Shown: positions 26,043 to 34,895, counted from the stretch's first letter. The stretch is DNA of 54,374 nucleotides from Muribaculaceae bacterium (GCA_017424575.1 JAFOYQ010000083.1:1-54374); one strand, 5' to 3'. Notes: generated by a model not told the origin, from the sequence alone. Made by a program: numbers and translations.

Positions 26043-29000
26043 TTAGTATTCGCTCCAAGCTGCGATGTTGATGTCGTCAACTGGTTTGTTGATAAATGCA
26101 CGGATATATGCAGCTGCGAGGCGTGCGTTGGTCAACAATGGAATGTTGTGGTCGATTGCTGAGCGACGAATGCGATAACCGTTGGTCAACTCACGTTTGC
26201 TGTGGTTCTTTGGAATGTTGATTACCAAGTCGATGCCATGGTTAGCAATGAGGTCGAGAATGTTTTCACCCTCTTCATCGGGCCAACATACAGGAGTTGC
26301 TTTCACGCCATTTGATTCGAGGAACTTAGCAGTACCTTCGGTTGCATATAGTTTGTAACCAGCTTCAGCAAGCATTTGACAGCAGTCGAGCATATCAACT
26401 TTACCACGCACATCACCCGAAGAAACGAGTACACCTTTGCTCTTATCGGGCACATGGTGACCTACCGAAATCATTGCGTTCAACAATGCTTCGTCAAAGT
26501 CAGCGCCTAAGCAACCTACCTCACCTGTTGAAGACATATCTACACCGAGAACAGGGTCGGCCTTGTGGAGACGAGCAAATGAGAATTGTGATGCTTTGAT
26601 ACCGATGTAATCGATGTCGAATGTTGATGTATCGGCTTTTTCTACTGGCTCATTAAGCATGATGCGAGTAGCTGTTTCGATAAAGTTGCGTTTGAGGATT
26701 TTTGAAACGAATGGGAAACTACGTGATGCACGCAAGTTACATTCAATTACTTTCACATCATTGTTTTTAGCAAGGTATTGAATGTTGAAAGGACCTGAAA
26801 TGTTGAGTTCTTTCGCAATAGTCTTACTGATGCGTTTGATGCGACGAGCAGTTTCCATATAGATTTTTTGAGCAGGGAACACGAGTGTAGCGTCGCCCGA
26901 GTGAACACCCGCAAACTCTACGTGCTCAGAAATAGCGTATTCGATGACTTCGCCATTGCGTGCCACAGCGTCAAATTCGATTTCTTTAGCGTTTTGCAAG
27001 AATTCAGAAACCACAACAGGGAATTCTTTCGACACCTTAGCTGCTGCTCCGAGGAACTCGTGCATTGACTCATGGTCGTAGCATACATTCATCGCTGCAC
27101 CCGAAAGCACATAACTTGGGCGAATCAATACTGGGAAGCCTACCTCAGCTACAAATTGGTCGATATCTTCAAAGCTTGTCAACTCTTTCCAACGTGGTTG
27201 GTCAATGCCGAGGCTGTCGAGCATAGCCGAGAATTTGTGACGATTTTCGGCACGGTCAATGCAGATAGGTGAAGTACCAAGCACTGGCACATGACGACGA
27301 TAAAGTTTCATCGCAAGGTTGTTAGGAATTTGACCACCTACCGATACGATAACGCCACGTGGTGTTTCGAGGTCGATAACGTCGAGCACACGTTCGAAGC
27401 TCAATTCGTCGAAGTAGAGACGGTCGCACATATCATAGTCGGTCGATACGGTTTCAGGGTTATAGTTAATCATAATTGATTTATAACCAAGTTTGCGACA
27501 AGTGCTAACAGCATTTACCGAACACCAGTCAAACTCTACCGAGCTACCGATGCGATATGCACCCGAACCGAGTACTACGATATTTTTACCTGAGTTATAG
27601 TCATAAGGGATTTGGTGAGCATCAGCACCATAGGTTACATATAGGTAATTTGTCAAATCGGGATATTCCGATGCAACAGTGTTGATGCGACACACTTTAG
27701 GTGTTACGTTGAGTGCTTTACGTTGTTCACGCACACGCAACATATCAGCTTCGTAAGTAGTAGTTGGATCCTCTACGTAACGAGCAATTTGGAAGTCACT
27801 AAAGCCAAGGCGTTTTGCTTCTGCAAGCACCTCAGCAGGGAGTTCTTCAATTTTGTTGTATTCGCTGAGAACTTTAGTGTAATCAACGATATTTTTAAGA
27901 CGTGACAAGAACCATGGGTCAATTTTTGTCAATTCTTCGATACGTTCTACAGTGTAGCCTTGTTCAAGGGCTTGAGCAATTGCAAAAACACGGAGGTCGG
28001 TTGGGTGTGAAAGAGCGTGGTCGAGGTCGTCAAACTTAACATCGCGGTTACCAACGAAACCGTGCATGCCTTGACCAATCATACGAAGACCTTTTTGAAT
28101 GATTTCTTCAAATGATTTACCGATTGACATGATTTCGCCTACCGATTTCATTGATGAACCAATTTCACGGTCAACGTTAGCAAACTTAGTCAAGTCCCAA
28201 CGAGGAATCTTCACAATCATATAATCTACCGACGGAGCTACATAAGCCGAGTTTGGAGTACCCATTTCGCCGATTTGGTCGAGAGTGTAACCAAGAGCGA
28301 GTTTTGCAGCAACGAATGCTAATGGATAACCCGAAGCTTTAGATGCCAATGCCGAACTACGGCTCAAACGAGCGTTGATTTCGATGATGCGATAGTCGTT
28401 AGTTTCAGCATTGAATGCATATTGAATGTTACATTCGCCTACGATACCAATGTGGCGCACCACCTTGATAGCGATATCTTGCAACATTTTGATTTGCTCT
28501 TGTGTCAACGACACGATAGGAGCAACTACGATTGATTCACCTGTGTGAATGCCAAGTGGGTCGAAGTTTTCCATTGGCACAACAGTGAAGCAGTGATCGT
28601 TTTTATCGCGAATTACCTCAAATTCGATTTCTTTCCAGCCCTTCAACGACTCTTCAACAAGAATTTGTTTAGAGTGAGCGAGCGCGCTTTCGCAAAGAGT
28701 GTGGAACTCTTCGTCGTTAGCACAAATACCCGAGCCAAGACCACCAAGAGCATAAGCCGAACGCACCATAACTGGGAAACCGATGCGATGAGCTACCTCA
28801 ACTGCATCTTCCATTGATTCTACGGCTTGCGAAACTGGAGTTTTAGCCTCAATTTCGTCGAGTTTCTTCACGAAAAGGTCGCGGTCTTCAGTAATCATGA
28901 TAGCCTCAACCGATGTACCGAGCACCTTCACACCGTGGCGTTCAAGAGTGCCATTGAGATAAAGTTCAGTACCGCAGTTCAACGCAGTTTGACCACCAAA

Positions 29001-29261
29001 AGCCAAAAGAATGCCGTCAGGTTTTTCCTTTTTAATCACCTCTTCAACGAAATAAGGAGTAATTGGGAGGAAGTAAACTTGGTCAGCCACACCTTCCGAT
29101 GTTTGAATCGTAGCAATGTTAGGGTTGATTAGAACGGTTGAAATACCTTCTTCACGAAGAGCTTTTAATGCTTGAGAACCAGAGTAGTCGAATTCGCCGG
29201 CTTGGCCAATTTTCAATGCGCCAGAGCCGAGTAGTAATACTTTTTTAATTCCGTCGATCAT
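26043..29261 (-). CDS. carB: Carbamoyl-phosphate synthase large subunit
   Basis: CarB makes carbamoyl phosphate from bicarbonate, ATP and ammonia delivered by CarA, feeding arginine and pyrimidine synthesis. The 1072-residue product has full length: two ATP-grasp halves (about 1-400 and 550-935), an oligomerisation domain between them, and a C-terminal MGS-like allosteric domain from about 940. The start KKVLLLGSGALKIGQAGEFDYSG is characteristic. carA is not next to it; a promoter lies directly upstream and a strong terminator downstream, so it is transcribed alone. Confidence 0.97.
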   Translation of the reverse strand: MIDGIKKVLLLGSGALKIGQAGEFDYSGSQALKALREEGISTVLINPNIATIQTSEGVADQVYFLPITPYFVEEVIKKEKPDGILLAFGGQTALNCGTELYLNGTLERHGVKVLGTSVEAIMITEDRDLFVKKLDEIEAKTPVSQAVESMEDAVEVAHRIGFPVMVRSAYALGGLGSGICANDEEFHTLCESALAHSKQILVEESLKGWKEIEFEVIRDKNDHCFTVVPMENFDPLGIHTGESIVVAPIVSLTQEQIKMLQDIAIKVVRHIGIVGECNIQYAFNAETNDYRIIEINARLSRSSALASKASGYPLAFVAAKLALGYTLDQIGEMGTPNSAYVAPSVDYMIVKIPRWDLTKFANVDREIGSSMKSVGEIMSIGKSFEEIIQKGLRMIGQGMHGFVGNRDVKFDDLDHALSHPTDLRVFAIAQALEQGYTVERIEELTKIDPWFLSRLKNIVDYTKVLSEYNKIEELPAEVLAEAKRLGFSDFQIARYVEDPTTTYEADMLRVREQRKALNVTPKVCRINTVASEYPDLTNYLYVTYGADAHQIPYDYNSGKNIVVLGSGAYRIGSSVEFDWCSVNAVSTCRKLGYKSIMINYNPETVSTDYDMCDRLYFDELSFERVLDVIDLETPRGVIVSVGGQIPNNLAMKLYRRHVPVLGTSPICIDRAENRHKFSAMLDSLGIDQPRWKELTSFEDIDQFVAEVGFPVLIRPSYVLSGAAMNVCYDHESMHEFLGAAAKVSKEFPVVVSEFLQNAKEIEFDAVARNGEVIEYAISEHVEFAGVHSGDATLVFPAQKIYMETARRIKRISKTIAKELNISGPFNIQYLAKNNDVKVIECNLRASRSFPFVSKILKRNFIETATRIMLNEPVEKADTSTFDIDYIGIKASQFSFARLHKADPVLGVDMSSTGEVGCLGADFDEALLNAMISVGHHVPDKSKGVLVSSGDVRGKVDMLDCCQMLAEAGYKLYATEGTAKFLESNGVKATPVCWPDEEGENILDLIANHGIDLVINIPKNHSKRELTNGYRIRRSAIDHNIPLLTNARLAAAYIRAFINKPVDDINIAAWSEY

Positions 29262-29280
29262 ATTTTTGCAAAATTTCTTG

Positions 29281-29288
29281 CAAAGTTA
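29281..29288 (-). promoter_or_regulatory. carB promoter -7 element
   Basis: The minus strand reads TAACTTTG, 19 nt before the carB start codon. Confidence 0.6.
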
Positions 29289-29422
29289 ATAAATCTCAAG
29301 CGAAAATCACGCAGATAATAGCAACTTTTTACACTACCCTATTATAGTTTTTTCTATATTGTTTAATACGTCTCACATAGACTGTCCTGGATTATTTAGA
29401 CAGAATGCCAGAATGGAACATA

Positions 29423-31780
29423 TTATATCACTCCAACAAACTCTCCTATAACGCAAAACTCATTTGAATCCTCTTCACTAATAACAATTGGATTATATGA
29501 TTTATTAATAGGTTTTAATAGAATTTCTTCATGCATCCAATTTCCAAATTCATCATAAGATTTCTTACTTGTATACTTTTTTATTGAATAACGTCCACCA
29601 TTATCTGCATCATAGTGTCCATGATGTTGGACTAATACTATTTTCTCATTTCTGCTACCAATTATATTATTTCTAAACACACAATAATCCCCATCAGAAA
29701 TCAAAGGTTCCATTGAATCACCAACAGCTTGGATAATATACATATTTCTATTTAGCCTACCAAAACCGTCTACTCGAACCCAACCTAATTCACCAACATC
29801 ATCACCATCACCAAAATAACCACACGCAGCCTTTATTGAATAGAGTGGCAAATAGTCAACATATTTAACATCATCATTAACTTCATCTTCAATTCTAATT
29901 TCATCATCTACTACATCTTTCACATCATCAAGTAATGACATAAAATATTGTTCTAATGCTTTATCACAAAAATACACGAAACATCCTTTCATTCCTCGTG
30001 TCATTAATGTTCTATATGTATTTTTTATTATTTCATCAGCCTCTTGTAATGCTCTATATTGATTTTCTTTAAGCATTTTCTTAAATCCCTTAACCGATTG
30101 ATCATTACTTGATCGCATAGAGACATCAGTTAAGACTTTATGACCATCACATCTTAAATCAAGCCCAATTATTACACCAACATAATCTAACTCAAGTCCT
30201 TGACATGTATGAATACACCCAATTTGATTTACAGAGTCTTCATCAATTAACCAAGGCAATTGTGATGAATTTAAATTCCATTGCTTTCTAAAATTAAATT
30301 GAGGAATTATTATATCGTCTTTTGTCAAATCGTTTTTACTATTCCAATCCCAACAATACCCAGCAACTACTCTTGACTTATTATTTATCTTATTTTTTTC
30401 AACAATAGCATTAAACATATCGCTTGGATTTGAATAAATCCTAAAGTCATAATCTACCGATGATAGTCGCACATTTGCAGTTTCTTTTATTTGTAATGCA
30501 TTATCAATCCAATTTAAATATCCATCAGAACCATTGCACCTAAATTGAGATTCCAATTGCATTGTATACACTTTAGCTCCCTCGCGTTCTGCTATATTCC
30601 TTATACTTTGTTTTGTCCCAATATCCTTTACATGTATTTTTTGTCTATCATCAACAAAAAATACTGAAAACTTTGAAGCATTTACAATTTCTTTTATTTG
30701 ATTTTCTCCAAGATTACTAAATAATCCACTTTTTTCATTTAATCGATGGGCTTCATCTACAATTAATGCATCAAACGTATTATTCTCTACATCTATAAAT
30801 TTTCCACTTCCTACAAACAAATTGTCTATATATGTTTTTCTGTAGTTTCCTTTTAGTTTTGTTGAATAAACTTCTCTTGGAGCTGCATTTTTTGTAACAT
30901 ATTGAGAAGCAAAACCTCTACTGGTCATTTCCACTAACAAATTAATTGCGACAACGCTTTTGCCAGTTCCTGGGCCACCTTCAACAATCAACACATGTTT
31001 TTCTGACATCTTTGATTTTGTTGCCATATCTAATGCTGTCTCATATATAACTTTTTGATCATCAAGAAGAATAAACTCCCTATTTCCTTTTAACATTGAG
31101 CATAGTGAATCTGCTAATTGCTTTGAAGGTTTTAATTTTCCATCCTCTATCATCCAAACGATTCCATTCTTCGATCCATATTTAATGCGATTTTTAATGA
31201 AATTTTGGAGTTTCTTGGCATCATTCTTTAAGAATAGAGGTGCTTTTTCTATGTATTCATTATAATGAGCATTAGAGATAACATTATCTGATTGGTAGTT
31301 ATGCAAATATGCACATGGGGAAATACTTATTTGATTATCTCGTATTGATTCATTATAATTATATAACATTTCAGCATATGACCAAGCTTGATATGAAGGA
31401 TGTGCAACTTCTTGCTCTCCGTGCTGAAATCTTGTTGATACAATTGCTGATTTGTTTGATATTCTTGCTGACTCCCATTGCTTTAATTCGACAATTACGA
31501 TATTCCCTTTTTTATCACCATCAAGACCTGCAATAATAAAGTCTACACGTTTAGATGTTAATGGAATTTGGTATTCTATTGCAATTTCTGATTCATCTGG
31601 TATATCTTTAGTATTAACTACATTATTCATGTACATCATGGAATTTTTCCATGATCGTACTTCATTCGGAGATGTATGTCTTCCCAAATGTCTCACAAAA
31701 GCTCTATCTATTTCATCTGCAATAGAACCATTAAATACATCTTCAACAAATTCTCGCTTAAATTTACGATATACAATCAT
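29423..31780 (-). CDS. PD-(D/E)xK nuclease / DUF2075 helicase / UmuD-like S24 fusion protein
   Basis: The 785-residue cytoplasmic protein has three parts. Residues about 1-150 look like a PD-(D/E)xK nuclease (Asp80, then Glu98-x-Lys100 in IVIVELKQW). Residues about 255-610 form a DUF2075-type superfamily 1 helicase or ATPase: Walker A GGPGTGKS (268-275), Walker B ALIVDEAH (338-345), an arginine motif LESQFR, TCQGLELDYVGV (525-536) and TLMTRGMKG (591-599). Residues about 643-785 resemble UmuD/LexA peptidases: AACGYF with a Cys653-Gly654 cleavage site, Ser689 in GDSMEPL, and Lys734 in YSIKKY. It overlaps the upstream pyrophosphohydrolase gene by 4 nt. Defence or damage response is inferred. Base composition is more AT-rich than the flanking genes. 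Confidence 0.85.
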   Translation of the reverse strand: MIVYRKFKREFVEDVFNGSIADEIDRAFVRHLGRHTSPNEVRSWKNSMMYMNNVVNTKDIPDESEIAIEYQIPLTSKRVDFIIAGLDGDKKGNIVIVELKQWESARISNKSAIVSTRFQHGEQEVAHPSYQAWSYAEMLYNYNESIRDNQISISPCAYLHNYQSDNVISNAHYNEYIEKAPLFLKNDAKKLQNFIKNRIKYGSKNGIVWMIEDGKLKPSKQLADSLCSMLKGNREFILLDDQKVIYETALDMATKSKMSEKHVLIVEGGPGTGKSVVAINLLVEMTSRGFASQYVTKNAAPREVYSTKLKGNYRKTYIDNLFVGSGKFIDVENNTFDALIVDEAHRLNEKSGLFSNLGENQIKEIVNASKFSVFFVDDRQKIHVKDIGTKQSIRNIAEREGAKVYTMQLESQFRCNGSDGYLNWIDNALQIKETANVRLSSVDYDFRIYSNPSDMFNAIVEKNKINNKSRVVAGYCWDWNSKNDLTKDDIIIPQFNFRKQWNLNSSQLPWLIDEDSVNQIGCIHTCQGLELDYVGVIIGLDLRCDGHKVLTDVSMRSSNDQSVKGFKKMLKENQYRALQEADEIIKNTYRTLMTRGMKGCFVYFCDKALEQYFMSLLDDVKDVVDDEIRIEDEVNDDVKYVDYLPLYSIKAACGYFGDGDDVGELGWVRVDGFGRLNRNMYIIQAVGDSMEPLISDGDYCVFRNNIIGSRNEKIVLVQHHGHYDADNGGRYSIKKYTSKKSYDEFGNWMHEEILLKPINKSYNPIVISEEDSNEFCVIGEFVGVI

Positions 31781-32106
31781 AATTCAGTATATTTTTTTGC
31801 AGAACCCTTAGCCTTATGTATTGGATATTTTTCAGCATTTTTTTTAAGTTTATCTAAAACGATTTGAGTTATATCCAAATCGTATTTAGAAGCGATAAGA
31901 AAAGCATAGTTTATAACATCTGCTAATTCTTCTTTGATTTTTTCAAGATTAGCATCATTAGGTGATTTCCACAAAAAATTCTCAAGTAATTCTGATGCTT
32001 CCAACGACAATGCAATAGCTAAATCTTTTCCATTATGGAATTGATCCCAATCTCTTTCCTCTGTAAATTGTGAGATGCATTCCTGCAATTTTTTTATATC
32101 AGACAT
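31777..32106 (-). CDS. MazG-like / dCTPase-like nucleotide pyrophosphohydrolase
   Basis: The 109-residue protein is an all-alpha NTP pyrophosphatase. The magnesium-binding motif is present as Glu36 and Glu39 in LEASELLE and Glu59/Glu60 with Asp63 in EELADVI. The segment RDWDQFHNGKDLAIALSLE resembles the dCTP pyrophosphatase (DCTPP1/iMazG) branch, whose members convert (d)NTPs, often modified dCTP, to monophosphates. It leads the operon with the nuclease-helicase gene, overlapping it by 4 nt, with a TAnnTTTG element about 26 nt upstream. A house-cleaning or nucleotide-depletion role alongside the nuclease is inferred. Confidence 0.88.
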   Translation of the reverse strand: MSDIKKLQECISQFTEERDWDQFHNGKDLAIALSLEASELLENFLWKSPNDANLEKIKEELADVINYAFLIASKYDLDITQIVLDKLKKNAEKYPIHKAKGSAKKYTEL

Positions 32107-32132
32107 TTTTAATTCTAAATTAAATGATTTTT

Positions 32133-32140
32133 CAAAGTTA
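32133..32140 (-). promoter_or_regulatory. Promoter -7 element for the MazG-helicase operon
   Basis: The minus strand reads TAACTTTG, 26 nt before the start codon at 32106. No LexA-like palindrome was recognised next to it. Confidence 0.5.
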
Positions 32141-32378
32141 ATTAAAAGGCTATTAATTAGGAAATAGTTTTATGAAAAATACTTAAATTTTTATATTAAT
32201 ACCCTCACGCAAAGTTTTTCACACAGATTTACGCGAATTTTTATTTAGATAGAGTTCATTATATATTATCCCCATTAGTTGCGGAGCTATAGCACCTTTT
32301 GAAAAGGTGGGGAGTTGTAGTATACGTGGATGAAGAATGTTTTATATATCTCTATATTACAAGTGGTTATGGGGTTAA
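32141..32378. other. Intergenic region between mazG-helicase operon and ahpC
   Basis: This AT-rich stretch shows no gene in either direction. Its one notable element is a near-perfect palindrome, CACCTTTTGAAAAGGTG at 32293-32309, set in GC-richer flanks (about 32268-32330). It could be a remnant of a dispersed intergenic repeat or an operator. Confidence 0.5.
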
Positions 32379-32393
32379 ATAGATTACATCTAT
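32379..32393 (+). promoter_or_regulatory. Probable OxyR binding site upstream of ahpC
   Basis: The sequence ATAGATTACATCTAT fits every fixed position of the OxyR half-element ATAGnTnnnAnCTAT. CTAT tetramers at 32398-32401 and 32407-32410 may form a degenerate second half. The site ends 54 bp before the -7 element of ahpC, where OxyR normally contacts RNA polymerase. Confidence 0.5.
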
Positions 32394-32447
32394 CGTGCTA
32401 TAAAAACTATCAATTGGAAAAATTGTTATGATGTTGAATGGTGGTTA

Positions 32448-32455
32448 TATCTTTG
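32448..32455 (+). promoter_or_regulatory. ahpC promoter -7 element
   Basis: TATCTTTG lies 85 nt before the ahpC start codon, giving a leader of about 75-80 nt without a strong hairpin. Confidence 0.6.
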
Positions 32456-32540
32456 CATCAGAAACGAGGAAATAACCTCAACAACAAATCAAAATCAACT
32501 AAACGAAAAATATTTATTAACTATTAAAACTATAAAAATT

Positions 32541-33107
32541 ATGACTCCAATTATCAATTCTCAACTTCCCGAGTTTAAAGTTCAAGCTTATCACAATGGC
32601 GAGTTCAAAACTGTATCGCACGAAGATGTATTGGGCAAATGGGCTATCTTCTTTTTCTACCCTGCCGACTTTACTTTTGTGTGCCCAACAGAACTTGTTG
32701 ACCTTGCTGAAAAGTATGATCACCTTAAATCGCTCGGCGTTGAGGTATATTCGGTGAGCACCGACTCTCACTTCGTACACAAAGCATGGCACGATGCAAG
32801 TGAATCAATTCGCAAAATCGGTTACCCAATGTTGGCCGACCCAACAGGCGTAATTTCTCGCGGTTTTGGCGTGATGATTGAAGAGGATGGCATGGCTTAT
32901 CGTGGCACTTTTGTGGTAAATCCTGAGGGTAAAATCAAGATTGCCGAAATTCAAGACAACAGCATAGGCCGCAACGCTGACGAACTCGTGCGCAAGGTGG
33001 AAGCTGCTCAATTTGTGGCTACTCACGATGGCGAGGTGTGCCCTGCTAAATGGAAAAAGGGCGGAGAAACGCTCAAACCAAGCATCGACCTCGTAGGAAA
33101 AATCTAA
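32541..33107 (+). CDS. ahpC: Alkyl hydroperoxide reductase peroxiredoxin subunit
   Basis: AhpC reduces hydrogen peroxide and organic peroxides through a peroxidatic cysteine and is the main peroxide scavenger of many anaerobes. The 188-residue product is typical 2-Cys: peroxidatic Cys48 in FTFVCPTE and resolving Cys167 in GEVCPAKW. A probable OxyR site and promoter lie upstream. A strong hairpin terminator follows the stop, so ahpF 128 nt later is probably transcribed by read-through or from a separate start. Confidence 0.97.
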   Translation: MTPIINSQLPEFKVQAYHNGEFKTVSHEDVLGKWAIFFFYPADFTFVCPTELVDLAEKYDHLKSLGVEVYSVSTDSHFVHKAWHDASESIRKIGYPMLADPTGVISRGFGVMIEEDGMAYRGTFVVNPEGKIKIAEIQDNSIGRNADELVRKVEAAQFVATHDGEVCPAKWKKGGETLKPSIDLVGKI

Positions 33108-33122
33108 GATAATGCAAAATGA

Positions 33123-33175
33123 GGAGTGCGAAATAAAAAATCAACCAACTAAACTACCCTATCGCACTCCTTTTT
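33123..33175 (+). terminator. Terminator/attenuator between ahpC and ahpF
   Basis: GGAGTGCGA (33123-33131) pairs with TCGCACTCC (33162-33170), followed by T5. It stands between two genes of one peroxide system, so partial read-through would set an AhpC excess over AhpF. Confidence 0.8.
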
Positions 33176-33235
33176 ATTTAATTTTCAATTCAGACACGGC
33201 TCGCCGAGTCACTTAAAACTCTAAATATTCAAATC

Positions 33236-34792
33236 ATGTTGGACCAAAGCATAAAATCACAAGTAATCAGTGTATTTCAACTTCTTGAAGGCAATTTCTC
33301 TTTTGCTGTTAAATTCAATCCAAGTCGCAGTGACGCTCAAGAATTGGTAGATTTCGTGAACGATGTAGTGAGTTGTTCACCAAGATTATCTGCTACGTTT
33401 GCTGAAGTTAGCGATAACGAAATCCTTGAGTTTTCATTGCTTAAAGAGGGTGAAGATACTGGCGTGAAGTTTCGTGGCATTCCTGGTGGACATGAGTTCA
33501 CATCGCTACTTTTGGCTGTGCTCAACGCCGACGGCAAAGGGAAAAATCTACCCGATGAAGCAATCGTTAGACGCATAAAAAGTGTTCACGAAAAGGTTAC
33601 GTTGCAATCATTCGTATCATTGAGTTGTACAAACTGCCCCGACGTGGTGCAAACGCTCAATATTTTTGCTTTGCTCAACCCCAATATCGCACACGAAATG
33701 GTTGATGGTGCAAGATTTGAAGATGAAGTAAATTCGCTCCACATTCAAGCCGTACCAACGGTTTTTGCAAATGGCAAACAATTCCACACTGGTCGTGGCG
33801 ATTTGGCAACATTGCTTCGCAAAATGGAAGATACGTTTGAATGTCAACACGATGATAGTTGTGAGCCAACTATAAGAGAATATGATGTGGTTGTAGTGGG
33901 TGGCGGTCCTGCCGGCAGTTCGGCAGCAATTTACTCGGCACGCAAAGGGTTGAAAGTGGCTATCGTGGCCGAGCGCATGGGTGGACAAGTGAAAGAAACC
34001 GTAGGTATCGAGAATGTGATATCGGTCCCCTACACCACTGGCGAAAAACTCGCTGCCGATCTTCAAAAGCATATTGCTGAGTATAAAATTGAGGTATTTG
34101 AGCAACGCACAGTTGAACGCGTAGATTTAGAGGGAGACGTGAAGCGTGTATTTGCCTTAGGCGGCGAAGTGTTTGAGAGCAAGTCGCTTATCATTGCCAC
34201 AGGAGCAAGTTGGCGAAAACTCAATGTGCCAGGCGAAAGCGACTATTTGGGCAAAGGGGTAGCATTCTGCCCTCACTGCGATGGACCATTCTACCAAGGA
34301 AAAGATGTGGCAGTGATAGGTGGTGGCAACTCGGGCATCGAGGCAGCAATCGATCTCGCTGGGATATGTCGCACAGTTACTGTAATCGAGTTTGCTGATA
34401 CACTTAAGGTCGACGAAGTGCTACAAAAGAAAGCGCAAAGCCTTGCAAATGTAGAGATTTTTACTTCAACCGAAACTACCGAAGTAATGGGCAACGGCTC
34501 AAAAATGACAGCCTTGCGAGTGAAGAATCGCACCAATGGCGACGAGAGAGAGATAGCCCTCGACGGAGTGTTTGTGCAGATAGGGTTAGCGGCAAACAGC
34601 ACACCTTTTGCAGAGCAACTTAAGACTAATCGTATGGGAGAAATCGTGATTGACGAACGTTGTCGCACCTCTATCCCTGGCGTGTATGCCGCTGGCGATG
34701 TGTCAACTGTGCCTTACAAACAGATTGTAATAGCAATGGGCGAAGGGGCAAAAGCTGCTCTCACGTCGTTTGACGACAGAATAAGACAATAA
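33236..34792 (+). CDS. ahpF: Alkyl hydroperoxide reductase flavoprotein subunit
   Basis: AhpF passes electrons from NADH via FAD and two disulfides to AhpC. The 518-residue protein has the expected build: an N-terminal double thioredoxin-fold domain with redox-active Cys131 and Cys134 (SCTNCP), an FAD-binding GGGPAGSSAA motif near 220, the thioredoxin-reductase-like Cys345 and Cys348 (CPHCDG), an NAD-binding IGGGNSGIEAA, and the C-terminal FAD motif GVYAAGDV. It partners ahpC upstream and has its own terminator. No clear TAnnTTTG element was seen in the 60 nt between the ahpC hairpin and its start. Confidence 0.96.
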   Translation: MLDQSIKSQVISVFQLLEGNFSFAVKFNPSRSDAQELVDFVNDVVSCSPRLSATFAEVSDNEILEFSLLKEGEDTGVKFRGIPGGHEFTSLLLAVLNADGKGKNLPDEAIVRRIKSVHEKVTLQSFVSLSCTNCPDVVQTLNIFALLNPNIAHEMVDGARFEDEVNSLHIQAVPTVFANGKQFHTGRGDLATLLRKMEDTFECQHDDSCEPTIREYDVVVVGGGPAGSSAAIYSARKGLKVAIVAERMGGQVKETVGIENVISVPYTTGEKLAADLQKHIAEYKIEVFEQRTVERVDLEGDVKRVFALGGEVFESKSLIIATGASWRKLNVPGESDYLGKGVAFCPHCDGPFYQGKDVAVIGGGNSGIEAAIDLAGICRTVTVIEFADTLKVDEVLQKKAQSLANVEIFTSTETTEVMGNGSKMTALRVKNRTNGDEREIALDGVFVQIGLAANSTPFAEQLKTNRMGEIVIDERCRTSIPGVYAAGDVSTVPYKQIVIAMGEGAKAALTSFDDRIRQ

Positions 34793-34821
34793 AATCTTTG
34801 TAGCTATATAATATTCATCAG

Positions 34822-34862
34822 TAGGGATTAGCATTTTTTGCAAAATCCCTATCATTTTTTTT
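34822..34862 (+). terminator. ahpF terminator
   Basis: TAGGGATT (34822-34829) pairs with AATCCCTA (34844-34851), with an inner GCA/TGC stem, followed by CA and T8. Confidence 0.88.
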
Positions 34863-34895
34863 ACTAAAACGATGAATAATAACAATACATATTCA

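Noticed and set aside
29340-29410. Short CTGTC/GACAG inverted repeat after the helicase gene
   Set aside because: Only 5 bp with a long loop and no T-run; too weak to call a terminator.
33617-34105. Minus-strand frame of 162 residues in ahpF
   Set aside because: Antisense to conserved ahpF codons; no promoter or ribosome site.
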